Positions 35,909 through 47,445 of a stretch of DNA of 58,000 nt are shown here, in pieces. The notes beneath the pieces were generated by a model. It saw only the letters and a list, made by a program, of their open reading frames with translations, did not search any database and was not told the DNA's origin. Each line of letters opens with the position of its first letter. The stretch's first letter is position 1. The DNA comes from Adiantum capillus-veneris (Eukaryota > Streptophyta > Polypodiopsida > Polypodiales > Pteridaceae): the NCBI GenBank assembly GCA_014529385.2, contig CM043967.1:134925182-134983181 (forward strand). Direction: 5' to 3'. The position numbers were made by a program, and so were the translations under genes.

Positions 35909-36140
35909 TCGAGCATTGCCGCGCCACGATGGCGGCGAGGCGTTAGCGCGGCGTAGCGGCGTCTCCCTCTTCTTCGTGGTGAGGAATCCGCCACGACAGT
36001 AAGCGTAGAGCGATGAGTGACACATCATCGCCATCTTTGAGCTTATTAGTTTAGGATTGTTGTGTGCTTGGAGCCATTTGTGGCTCGCACACAGTGTATC
36101 GGCAAGTTCCTTGCATTGACACGTGCAACAAACACGCATA
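35553..36140 (+). repeat. 5' LTR of P1
   Basis: 588 bp, starting TGTTAACCCTCACG; its 3' end reads ACGCATA where the other copies have GCGCACA. It contains a TATA motif (CATATAAAAG, 35745-35754) and, downstream in the expected transcribed part, a (GT)n-(GA)n compound microsatellite (about 35845-35905). Confidence 0.9.
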
Positions 36141-36144
36141 TTTT

Positions 36145-36162
36145 TGGCGCCGCTGCCAAGGA
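36145..36162 (+). other. P1 primer binding site (tRNA-Asp type)
   Basis: TGGCGCCGCTGCCAAGGA, four bases after the LTR. TGGCGCC..TGCC-type sites are the recognised tRNA-Asp primer sites of plant Tat/Athila elements. Confidence 0.85.
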
Positions 36163-36510
36163 ATGCCATACACTAAGCTTGAATGGCACTGTGTGCTTCT
36201 TTTGTGGTGCAATTTCAATTGTAGGAAAGGTAGGGAAGGAAGGTGTGTGTGTTGAGAAGAAGGATTTTGTGTTGCTACTGTGTATTTCTTTGTTAATGAA
36301 GTTTTGAAAGGTTATTGTGTTTTCTCTGTGCTAAAGCCTAAGGTATTAGTATTAAGGTTGTTAGTTCTGTGTAATGTAAAGTACAATAAGTAGGAAGTAG
36401 ATCTGTGAGAGCTAATGAAGTGTGTTAGTATGTAACAATAGGTGTATTTGTTGTAAGTAGGTAGGTAGAGTGTGGGTATGCTCGCACGCAGGCCGCAGCG
36501 ACCTTATCCC

Positions 36511-36522
36511 AATATATATATA

Positions 36523-36576
<54 letters not shown>

Positions 36577-36578
36577 TA

Positions 36579-36634
<56 letters not shown>

Positions 36635-36752
36635 CATATATATATATGTATATATACATATATATATATGTATATATACATATATATATATGTATATATA
36701 TATATATGTATATATATATACACACACATATATATATATATATATATGTATA
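36511..36752. repeat. Long (TA)n tract with TACA interruptions in the P1 leader
   Basis: About 240 bp of AT dinucleotides with regularly spaced ACAT/ATGT interruptions. Open frames through it (Tyr-Ile repeats) are meaningless. Confidence 0.95.
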
Positions 36753-37101
36753 TTTATTTATTTATTTATTTTATTTTATTTTTTAAAATGTAAAGGTAGG
36801 ACCGGGATCGGGAATATCTCGCAGACCCAAGCCCAAGCTCACGCTCAGGCTCAGGCCTCAATCGCCCTTTAAAATTACGTATTTTAGCTTCACACAACTA
36901 AAAATTGACTTTTTTGAAGACCAACGGAGCTTCAGGTGACCGAACGTTGTGTTGTAAAGCACACCGCGACCCTTTGAGTGATACGCTCGTTTTGAGCTAT
37001 CACACACTTTAATTAAAAAAACAAGCGAAAACGGACGCCTAAAAAAGTAAGCAGTTAACCTTCGAGGTTATTCGCCGATGCTTGTAGGGTGTCAAAGACA
37101 C

Positions 37102-38428
37102 ATGCATCTGCGCTCTGGTCGTGTGCTAGAGACGGAACAAGTAGAGAGAATTTTGACTTACGCGAGTTCTTAATAACCACCTACCTTAGGTTCCGAGCCC
37201 TCGGCGGGGACCCAAGGTAGTACAAACCAAGACCCGAACATAGCAGCTAGTGAATCTTCCTCTGACTACGACATCATGGAGGGTTTTCCAATGCCTAATC
37301 CCGATAGCTCAAGCCAAGACATGCATGCCATGGGCCCGCGGTCCGTGCCGAGCGTGCTTAGCCGCTTGAAGGAAACATTTAGTAGAGCCACTCGCTCCGA
37401 ACATGGAGCTAATGATGTAAATAAGGGGGGTGGGGAAGTAAAATCTCCATTCATGACCAACGTAGACCCTATGTCCTTAGAGAATGTGCATGTGAATACT
37501 TCATTCACTGCACCTCCTGACTCTTCAGAGTTATTTCCCTCCGAGGTCATATTACCCGATGATAGAAGCATTGGCGAAGTGCAAGAGGTTGAGCAGTATA
37601 TCCTTGCAGCGAGGGAAAAGAAAATCGAGAGCTTACGCAAGGCGGAGCAACGAAGAGAGTTAAAAGAGAAAGCCCCTATGTCAATATCCTTGTTAGGAGA
37701 GCAATCGAGTGCTCCTTATTTAGCAACCGCGAAGGGCCAACCCCTAGAAAGCAACATTTCAGCTAGTTCAAAGGACACCCCTAGCACCTCAATCTTAGAT
37801 GGAGCGTTCTTAAATGAGAACTGGGAGTATGAACTACAATCGGAAACTCTAACCGACCTATACACAGGTCACACCTATCACCTGGGTTGGTTAGATGTCC
37901 TACAATCCACAATGGGTGCTACTAGTGTGGAAGATCAACAACAAAGAGTTTGTGAGGTCATCCATAGGGTCATTGAGTTAGAGAGACAGAACAAGGGGAT
38001 CAACATGCCTTCAACGGGTCTCAGGAGATTCTTGGATACAGGAAAGGCTAAACAACCGACCTTATCGCAAATGGAAACTCCCTCGGTAAGTCCGATGGAT
38101 CCTCCATATGTTGTTTCACCAGGGGTCTCAGTGCAATCTGAGCCCATAAGTGATAGCTTTACCTTTCCAAGTCTAGCTCATCTTTCCCTTGATGATACCA
38201 CGGCTACCATGCCTACCCCAATGATGGGCATACCAAGAAACACGCCATGGACCTCATTTGTTAGTAAAGCACCACTACATGGTAGCTCAATGCCTGCACA
38301 ACAGTACCTACAAGTGTGTACCAATCGTATGCACCTATGGGTCATCGCACTCATGTAGTCCCTACCCCTCCCATTGTTTCAACAACCTATGCTCCACAAC
38401 CACCACACCCAAGTGCTTATTTCCATGG
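37102..38428 (+). pseudogene. P1 gag, 5' half
   Basis: Begins MHLRSGRVLETEQ, matching the starts in M1 and P2, then meets two adjacent stops at about 37174. It is open again from 37276 to 38358 as a 360-aa proline-, serine- and glutamate-rich N-terminal gag extension (RLKETFSRATRSEHGANDVN; YHLGWLDVLQSTMGATSVED). A frameshift near 38310 and then the M1 insertion at 38434 end it. The function of the N-terminal extension is unknown. Confidence 0.8.
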
Positions 38429-38433
38429 GACCA

Positions 38434-38676
38434 TGTGCGCTCCTTGCCGCACTGTCGAAGCAAGGGACTTGCCAATACACCGTGTGCGAGCCACAAACGG
38501 CTCCAAGCACACAACAAGCCTAAACTAGCAAGCTCAAGAGAGCAAAGGGTGTGTCACTCACCGCTCTACGCTCGCCTTCGTGGTGGATTCCTCGCCGCGA
38601 TGAAGAAGAAGCTGCAGTCGTGCTGCGCTCAACCGCCTCGCCGCCGTCGTGCCTTCGTAATGCTCGATCGCACACA

Positions 38677-38737
<61 letters not shown>

Positions 38738-39034
38738 GAGGAGGTGAAGAAGAAGAAGATGGAGATGGAGCAAGAGCACTCTTCTATTGCACAAATGAGA
38801 GAATGAGTAAAAATTAGGTTTAGTTGGCTTTTATAGGAGCTCACCCCATTCACACTTGGGCGCCCATGCTTAGCCAACTAATCCCTTGAATGTCCCAGTT
38901 AGAGTGCACCTCTCATCGACGATCACTCTTACCCTTTTCCTATTGGTCCGACAAGCCCGGTACCTGACTCTAAATAATACATAATACGCGTCCATCGTAG
39001 GCGATAGGGTGTCCGTGTGCCGTGAGGGTTAACA
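38434..39034 (-). repeat. 3' LTR of M1
   Basis: 601 bp; in plus orientation TGTGCGCTCC to GGGTTAACA. A reverse-strand TATAAAAG lies at 38828-38835, and a (CT)n-(CA)n tract at about 38684-38738. Confidence 0.95.
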
Positions 39035-40662
39035 TGCCCCCCTTCCTGATGTAGATTCCGTCCTCGGAAGGTATTGAGTTGAAGCTGGTTCGTCGAGGTG
39101 GAAGAGCATTTGAGATGAATGTCCTTAGCCTTCTTCAGTCACTGCAAAATCAAACAACATTGGCACAGTAATTGCATTCTCTTAAAAAGCATATGCAGTT
39201 TTAGGTAGACACATTGATTGGTAAAAGAATTTCAAACAATTTGTTAGCAATGAACATTAAATTGCAATGTAATCAAATGCATAAACAGATGTAAAGGTAA
39301 AAAATTAGACAAGTCTGGGGTCGCTAATTTGACGGTCAAAAGGCACTAGAGATCGAATATTAATACCATGGGTAAGCTTCTTAATTTTCTCTGGTCAATT
39401 AAGTTGTTTAATCGCGAGAGCCAAGTATTCATGTTCGAGGGCTGACTAGAGGCTATACCTAGAAGACCTTGTAGTTAAGCTACCATAAAAGGAATTTCTC
39501 ATGAAATCATCGCCTGACTGATTACTTTTTCTTTGACCCCCCAAAGTCTTTTCACATTGATTCAATTATGATGTGTGTGCTTATTTTGTATGCCTTGGGT
39601 TTTTTTCTTTTCAAGGAAAAGCGCCCACACTGGGAACCTCTAGGGCTCTAGTACCATAGGCGATACATGTGAGTGAAGTACCAAATCAAGCTGAGATTTC
39701 TCTTCCAGCTTAAAATTTCACATTGTGGCACTTTGATTTTTTGTTTGTTCATTTTCAGCATTTTAATTTTGTAACTTTGGGGGGTCATATAACATTGTTA
39801 CCCTCCCCAGGCTCATCACATTAGTAAAGTCCCTTTATAATACTTAAACTAAAGGTCACTAGGGTTAAGCCCACTAGAAAGCCCTAGTACATTTCATACA
39901 ATGCTGCCTAAATCGGATTAAGAACCTAAGTAACCATTGCTTATTAGGAAGGCATTCCCCATGGTATTAAGAGAAGATTTCTAATACCTAGCTTGGTCAA
40001 ACTAGCTTAGTCGGACTGCTTGATTTTTACACCTAAACAAGTGATTATGACAAAAGATTGCATTGAATTAAATGTTTGATACTAAGCCAATGCGCTGAAT
40101 AGTATGCTACCAATCACAATCAAAGCAGACAAACATGGATGCAAAAAGATAAAGGCAATGATAATGGACAAGAAACACCTGTTTGTGTTGATGGTCGCGC
40201 TTGATTTGAAGTGTGAACGAGAGAAAGGTTCCATGAAGGTCCAAATCCTATCAATAGCAACACGCTCCTGTACACACTAGGAAACAAAAGGAATACCTCC
40301 AGGAGGCACATTAGTGGAAAAAGAGAACTTCGCTAATCTCTCAACTCTAAAACAGAAACACTCTATCGTACTAATCTTACCTACCCTCCATCACTCAAGT
40401 GATGAGGATCAAAGGTGTTTTATGGCATAGGTTTCTGTTTCACTGTACCAGATGTGACATGTGTAGGTCTGAGTCAATGTTTTGACTTTTAATGTGCATA
40501 CTCGTTTGTTAATTCCTCTTGCTCTTTTTTTTTTTTTTTGTGAGTATAAAGCTTTATATGTACATTCCCTAAGATTGGTGATTGAGAGGTCAGGGAAAAA
40601 GGTTGAGAGGGAAACAAATGAATGATGGATGTCCACAAACACTCCCCCCTTCCTTGGGTAGA
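39035..40662 (-). other. M1 non-coding 3' region with two polypurine tracts
   Basis: 1.6 kb between the gag-protease stop and the 3' LTR. On the minus strand it begins with AAGGAAGGGGGGAG (about 40643-40656) and ends with AGGAAGGGGGGCA directly before the LTR (39035-39047), the latter being the expected polypurine tract. No domain, tRNA or host gene is recognisable between them; a T-run lies at 40526-40541. This is where pol would be in a complete element. Confidence 0.75.
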
Positions 40663-43600
40663 TCATACCATTTGAAATGAGCTTGTCACCCTTTGAAACC
40701 AATTGTTCCAGTTGGTAATAGGTGAGGATTTTTGCCAGTAGTTTTCTATTACCCTAGGTGCCTCGTCAAGCTGCAAGGGTGGTAAGGTACTCTCCCAGGA
40801 TCGAACTTGAAGTGGTTCATCAGGTGATTCTTGAACACTGGGAGGTGTGGATTCTTTTGTAGCTTCATGGAGGTCCACTACTATAGATGGAGGCGGTGTA
40901 GAAGCTTTTACCTCTATGGATGTATTACATGAGGAGCTAGAAGCTTCATGGGACTCCCCCCTTCCTGAGCTAGGTGGAACAAATCGTTCTTTCTTTGGTA
41001 CCCAAACTAGCTCTGGACTAGGTGTGTAGCATTCTGTGATCCTTCCCTTTCCATGATCATTGATTCGTTTTGGAGCTATGGGATTGGGCTCACTTGGGTC
41101 AGGTGATAGGTAAGAGCACAATCTACGTTTTGGAACCCATATTTGATCATTTCCTTGATAGTAGCCTTGGGCTTCCAATAGTCGTTTAGGGATCCATCGC
41201 AACATTTTCTTACTTTTCTTGGAGCGAGTGGTACGTTTCTTACAAGGCTTCTGTTTTTTAGCACTAGCTATGGTCACTAAAGAAGCTTTAGGGACCCACT
41301 TGTATGTTTTCTTCGTTACATTAGGATGAGTCTTGTCGGAAGCGATATGCATTGCTTGTAGCATATTTAAGGGTACAGGCATTTCATCCCCCTCAGGTGT
41401 TACCCAGGTCGTCCCCCTATTTCCCCAAGTGTCTATGGTTGATGCTAGGTGGACCCAATCCACATTGTCCGACTCAGTCATCCCAGGTAGGATATCCATA
41501 TAAGGAGAATCTTGGCCAATGTCTGTATCCTTCTTACAAGTGTAACAATATTGTAGTGGGGCCGAGTGAACTGTGGTGTCAGAGCGATGATCAATAATGG
41601 TTTTACTCCCTAAGGGGTGTACCTTACCAGTCACCAAATCCACTCTAAGGATAGAGTCTTGGAATTGCAAATAGACATGATTTTTAGACCAATCGTGAAC
41701 CATTTGTGCTTCCCTCATGAATGGTCGTCCTAAAATCATCTCATATGACATAAGGTGTTTAGAGAAATCCATTACAATGAACGTATGTCGTACCTTGTAT
41801 CCTAGAACTTTGATCTTAAGATCCTTGAGCATCCCCATAGGTTTGGCTATGGTACCATTTGCCATCTTTACCACAATGTTAGTAGCACTGAGGCGGGGTT
41901 TTCCCATGGATTCCCAACAATCTTTTGTAACGATGCTAACTCCCGCACCACCATCAAGAATTCCCTTTATAGTTAATCCCTTGGTAGTGATGGGTAGGGT
42001 CGCATTAGACTCGTCGCCTTCAAAATACTGCCCTAATTCGTTAATGGGTACCTCGATCACAGACTCGTGTCCATCTAAGTCAAGTGATTGCACATGATTT
42101 TCCTCATCAATCATAATCGAGTCAGGCCTATTTGGTTGCGCAAACTGCGGTAATCCCGTTCGTAGCTCTCCGTTAAGGAATGCTCGAAGTGCAAGGAATA
42201 ACTCAGGATCTCCATACAGCTTTGCTATGATCGTGGTTCGGACCTCAGAAGACATGAAGTCCACTAGTTTGACAACATTCATTGGCGTTTTGCAGGGTGT
42301 AGGTCCTTGACTAGGAACTGGTGAGGATGGAATCTCATATTCCTCAATGGGATCAGGTATTCCTTCGTTAAACATCCTTTCCAACAAGAAGGGTGTATGC
42401 TCACTTTCTGATGTCCCGTCCTCACTCCCTTCTTGGATGATACTAGATATGGCTAACGGTCTATGGTTCATGTGGGGTGGATGAACTTGCGTGGGAAACA
42501 CTGTGTCATGAATTTTGACATGCATGGGTTCTGGTTCTAGTTTCCTTTGAGTCTCCTCCACTAAACCTCTTAGATGTTTCACCTGCTCAATCTCGTCTAC
42601 TGGGTTTGGGTACGTCCCAATCTTCTTTTTACGATTCTTCCCTTTTTGCCCCTGCGGTTTATCTTGGGGGTCTTGGATTGGATTTGGAAACACTTGTGGT
42701 GTTTTCAGAGGCTCTTTATGATTTTCTCTTATTCGGTTTTCATTTGGTTCCATGTTACGGTTTTCTTTGTCGGTCTTTCCCTTTGTGGTATTGGTTCTAG
42801 TCTCCATTGTCTCGACTGAATCTGAATCATCCTCGAGGTCATTCATATACACGGGGTCATCTCCTGTTCCTATGTTTGTTTTGGAACTTGGCTTTGAATT
42901 TTCCGTATTCTGCGACTTCTTCTTTCGTGTCTTCTTTTTCTTTGCTTGGATAACTGACGCGGTGTCTCTCTCTTTGAGGATATGGCCTGGCCCTTGAAGC
43001 ATGGACCGTGTAATCGCATAAGCGGGTGCGACGGGTGGTATTGGCGATGTCACACTAGCAATTTCGACCAAATTCAAGGGTGTGATTTTAGGCGCATTTG
43101 GGTTATAGGGGCATTGGGCAATCAAGTGATCTATGCCACAATGATTACATGTGAGTATTGGCATTGCAGACGTGCTCCCTTGATTCATTTGCATCTGTGC
43201 AGCATTCTTTTGCAGCCTAATAGGGCACTCCGCTGCCCGATGTGGTCCACCACACTCGTAGCATTGAAGAGGTGGCCTCCTAGCCTTGGTGTTGATATTT
43301 TGACCTCTGGATGCGAGAGCAGCAGCTTGATAAACCGGCTTGACTTGCCCCCAACAATCTTCCATGTAGTATATAGGACACTCTTCCAATGTATCAAGTC
43401 CGTAGGCAATACTAGTGTCTATTTCCTCCTCACAGCCATCTGCATAAGCATTTGATGGCTCGCAACCCACTTGGTTCATAGGGGCGACTCTTGGATGCGG
43501 GGGCTGCGGTCCTAGCACAGGAGGTGGTAGCGGTGTAGCTTGTACAACATTTTGAGATCTAGGGACCATGTGTTGCGGTAGTTGCTCAACAGGTGGAGTA

Positions 43601-45843
43601 GGCATCAATACAGGAGCTCGAGGCGCATCCGTCCAGGCTACAAGTGGTCTATTTGCCATCATACGTTTGATCATTAAACAATCCTTAGCTTGGTGACCAT
43701 ACCTACCACATGCGTTGCAAGTTCCATTAAATTTTACTCTAAACGTAGGGCACTCACTAGTGCTATGTGGACCTAAGCAAATGGAACACCATTGTTGCTC
43801 CCTTCTTGGATACATGTGACTATTTTGAGGGGGTCGATTATCCTTAAGAGACTCTTGGATTGCCTTGGTGAGGTCTGTCAAGAATGTCTCAAATACCTGT
43901 GGCTCATTGTCAATGGGCTTTGCAGTCATGGGTTCATACTCAATGGCTTGTGAGCTAGTGGATCTCGTGTCAGTAGACACCCTCATGCCTGCTATCATCA
44001 AGTTGTCCTCTAATTGGATTGCATTGGCAGTGACATCTTCCCAGGTTGTGATACCTCTAATCACTAGTCCATTATAGATTCCTTCATTCCTCAACCCTCG
44101 AATGAATCGATCAAGCAGTTGGTTATTGTTGAAGCGCTCATTTATAGGGCAGTGAGAGTTTAAGTGCTTTAGACGACTAATGAAGTCCCTTACTGACTCT
44201 CCTTCCTTACGTTCGGCCTTCTGTAGATGAGATGCTACACCCCAAAGCACACCTTCTCGTATGTACTCCTTTAGAAACAACCTTCAAAGGGTAGGGTAGA
44301 TTGTTCTCTCGTCCACCCTTAGGGTTCTATACCAATCTCCAGCCTTCCCACTTAATGTCAAGCTTAAGGCATTGCACTTATGTAGTTCGTTGCGTTCCCC
44401 TAAGGAATCACATACTTGTTCAAACACTTCAATGTGTTTCCTAGCATCTTCGTCCCCATTGAATTTTTGCGTGAGTTTGGCAATTTGTACTGCCTTACTT
44501 CTAGGCTCTCTATCAGATGCGTGACGCATATTTTCCGCGATAGATCGACCTATGGTTTGAGCAAACGCTGCCAAGTCACCTATGTGAGGAGGCAGGGCCG
44601 GTGGAGGTACTCTTGGAATCATATGTGGGAGAGGGACGGGTGCCGGTCTTGCCATATGTGTGGATGATGCAGGATATGGAACATAACCGGGCATAGGTCC
44701 ACTCGGATAAGGGCTAGGGAGCGGCACTCAAGGAGCGTAAACAAGTGGTACTATTGGAGGTGTGGGGGCCATGTGTGCATAAGGGGCTAGAGGCACATAT
44801 GGTCGAGGCCCCATATTAGGTACTACGACACTAGGTAGTGGCACTGCGCTAACCGTAGATGTCATCGGTACATTCTCTGTCAGGCTTATCCCTGGAGTGA
44901 GCACTGTGTTTTCCTTGATAGAGGGTTGAGCCAAGTTAGGGAAGCTAAAGTTTTCGCTCGGAGGCTCAGATTGCATAGAGACCCCAGGTGAAATGACGTA
45001 AGATGGGTCCATGGGGCTCATTAGAGGAGTCTCCATTTGTGATAGAGTAGGCTGTTGAGCCTTGCTCGTATCCAGAAATCTCATGGGGCCAGTTGAGAGT
45101 ATATTTACCCCTCGGTTTTGCCTTTCCGATTGAATAATGCCATGGATAACATTACAGATCATTTTCTGTTGATCTTCGATGCTCGTGGCACTAGAGGTGG
45201 ATTGTACAATCTCTATCCATCCTACATGGTAGGCGTGGCCAGAGTGTAGATCCGTCAACACCTCAGTGTGGAGGTCGTATGTCCAATGATCATTAATGAA
45301 CAATCCTTCTAGAGTCGACGTGTTAACGGTTTCTTGTGAGGTAGAAGCAATGTTGCTCCCCGTGGTTTTACTTGTCACCAACGGTACTCTAGAGGGAACT
45401 TCTGAAGGAGGCAGCTCAACAGGGCCTTCTTGGTAAGAAGTTGGCAGGATATCCACATGGACACTCTTTGGGGGTGTGGGGTCCACGTGCGATGTGAAAG
45501 GAGAGTCCACTTCCCCACCCCCTTCATGTGCTTCATTTGCATCAGGTTCCGAGCGAGTAGCTCTACCTAATGTTTCCATGAAACGGCTAAACATACTAGT
45601 ACTAGGCTGTGGAGCTTCGGGAGGTGCATGGCCTTCTCTCTCAGTGTTTTGGGTAGGGTATGCTTCCATGATTTCTGAGTCGGAGGAGGAATCACTAGCG
45701 GCTATTTTAGGGTCTTGGGTGGTGCTACCTTGTGTCTCCGCTGAGGGTCTAGAGCTTATCGTGGATGGGTAATGGGTGTCCGTATGAACAGAGGCACCCT
45801 CAATATGCTCGTGTTCTAGCACCCGCCCAGAGCGTAAGTGCAT
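40663..45843 (-). CDS. M1 gag-protease polyprotein (one frame, two internal TGA codons)
   Basis: Particle protein plus protease. Starts MHLRSGRVLEHEHIEGASVH. A variable Pro/Ser/Thr-rich N-terminal part runs to about 44500 and the retrotransposon gag core spans about 44493-44000 (LSGKAGDWYRTLRVDE; GLVIRGITTWEDVTANAIQL). Four CCHC zinc knuckles follow: CSICLGPHSTSEC (43788-43750), CNACGRYGHQAKDC (43719-43678), CYECGGPHRAAEC (43263-43225) and CNHCGIDHLIAQC (43149-43111). The protease loop LDGGAGVSIV lies at about 41940-41960 with ILGRPFMREAQMV downstream. The C-terminal tail has four W-V/I-P-K motifs. In-frame TGA codons at 44730-44728 and 44286-44284 would cut it into 371-, 147- and >1200-residue pieces unless read through. 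No RT follows. Confidence 0.85.
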
Positions 45844-46839
45844 GTGCTTTTGATACCCTAAGGTGTCAAAAAGCTGCTCTAGGAGGCCTTGTGACTAGTT
45901 TTTAGCGTGTTTTTTGTTTGTTTTTTTTGCTAGATTTTTTAGAGCGTGTCGTGGAATGGGCCGTGTGATAGCTCGAAACGAGCGTATCGGTCAGAGGGTC
46001 GTGCCGTGCTTTACAGCCCTCCGTTTGGTCACTCTATGCCCTCGGAATCTCTAAAACTGTCAATTTCCAGTAGGGAACTAGGCCCAAACTAGAAAGTCTA
46101 AGGGTGCAAGTGGGAAGAGAAAGGAGGAGAGTGGAGGACTTGTCTCACATGCTCTCATTCTCTCTTGAGGGAGTAGGGTCTATATATAAGAGTGAGTCTA
46201 GTATATATCATAAGACTGAGGACTAGGGCTTGGGCTTGGGCTTGGGCTTGGGAAAATGATCCCGATCTATCTTTTATACAAACCAACCCGTCAGTTTTAA
46301 GAGTCACGTTTTTTATTTCCGAAAAATTTAACCGCCCGCTCACTTGCGTTTTTATTTTCCGATTTTTTTTTTTTAAAAAAAAAATTCCAGATTTTTTTAA
46401 AAAATTAATTAATTATTATTATATATTTTTTTAATGCAGAAATGCAGTTTTTTTTTTTAATGCAGAACTGCAGAAAACGCAGAAATTGAAAAAACGCAAG
46501 AATTGCAGAAATTTGAAAAAGCACAGAAAAACGCAAGAATTGCAGAAATTGAAAAAACGCAAGAAATTGCAGAAAATTGGAACTTGACAGAAAATTAAAC
46601 GCAGAAACTGCAGAAATTGAAACTTGACAGAACCTGAAAATGCAGAAAATGCAAAAACGCAAGAAATGCTAACTGTGCAGTGCAAACCAGAAAACGTAGA
46701 AAACGCAAAAAACAGAAATCTCCACACAACTACACACACTCATTCCCTGCCTTTCCTATGATAGAAATTGCACCACAAGAAAGCGTAAAGTGCTAACCGA
46801 GCTTAGTGTAGGGCATATCCCCGGCAGCGGCGCCAAAAA
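45844..46839 (-). other. M1 leader
   Basis: About 1 kb of untranslated leader. It has a minisatellite of GCAGAAATTG/AACGCAAG words (46433-46715), a GGCTTG hexamer run (about 46228-46252), and a block at 45963-46033 (CCAAACGGAGGGCTGTAAAG on the minus strand) that is conserved in P1 and P2. Confidence 0.75.
46818..46835 (-). other. M1 primer binding site (tRNA-Asp type)
   Basis: On the minus strand TGGCGCCGCTGCCGGGGA, four bases inside the 5' LTR. It matches the plant tRNA-Asp 3' end apart from about two bases. Confidence 0.88.
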
Positions 46840-47082
46840 TGTGCGCTCCTTGCCGCACTGTCGAAGCAAGGGACTTGCCAATACACCGTGTGCGAGCCAC
46901 AAACGGCTCCAAGCACACAACAAGCCTAAACTAGCAAGCTCAAGAGAGCAAAGGGTGTGTCACTCACCGCTCTACGCTCGCCTTTGTGGTGGATTCCTCG
47001 CCGCGATGAAGAAGAAGCTGCAGTCGTGCCGCGCTCAACCGCCTCGCCGCCGTCGTGCCTTCGTAATGCTCGATCGCACACA

Positions 47083-47147
<65 letters not shown>

Positions 47148-47440
47148 AGGTGAAGAAGAAGAAGATGGAGATGGAGCAAGAGCACTCTTCTATTGCACAA
47201 ATGAGAGAATGAGTAAAAATTAGGTTTAGTTGGCTTTTATAGGAGCTCACCCCATTCACACTTGGGAGCCCATGCTTAGCCAACTAATCCCATGAATGTC
47301 CCAGTTAGAGTGCGCCTCTCATCGACGATCACTCTTACCCTTTTCCTATTGGTCCGACAAGCCCGGTACCTGACTCTAAATAATACATAATACGCGTCCA
47401 TCGTAGGCGATAGGGTGTCCGTGTGCCGTGAGGGTTAACA
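46840..47440 (-). repeat. 5' LTR of M1
   Basis: 601 bp, same ends and same total length as the 3' LTR. TATA motif at 47234-47241 (reverse strand). Followed by the target duplicate GACCA. Confidence 0.95.
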
Positions 47441-47445
47441 GACCA

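Larger units (their letters stand above)
38434..47440 (-). mobile_element. M1: young, pol-less gag-protease LTR element nested in P1
   Basis: Complete minus-strand element of 9007 bp with 601-bp LTRs (38434-39034 and 46840-47440), TG..CA ends and a perfect target duplication GACCA (38429-38433, 47441-47445). The LTRs differ by five substitutions plus a shift in a CT/CA microsatellite. In minus-strand order it holds primer site, ~1-kb leader, one frame of 5181 nt encoding gag plus protease (45843-40663), then 1.6 kb with no coding signal. No RT, RNase H or integrase is present in any frame. It fits the terminal-repeat-with-GAG type of non-autonomous element known from plants. Confidence 0.93.

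Noticed and set aside
36412-36793. Several 70-107-aa open frames of Tyr-Ile repeats on both strands
   Set aside because: They are translations of the (TA)n microsatellite in the P1 leader.
38551-38817. Open frames with Ser-Leu, His-Thr or Arg-Glu repeats, also at 46926-47223, 50582-50924 and 35765-36169
   Set aside because: They are translations of the (CT)n/(CA)n microsatellite in the LTRs and appear in several frames on both strands.
38434-39034. Reading the sense P1 LTR and the antisense LTR at 38434 as one element with inverted ends
   Set aside because: The antisense LTR pairs with 46840-47440, and the GACCA target copies show it belongs to the nested element M1.
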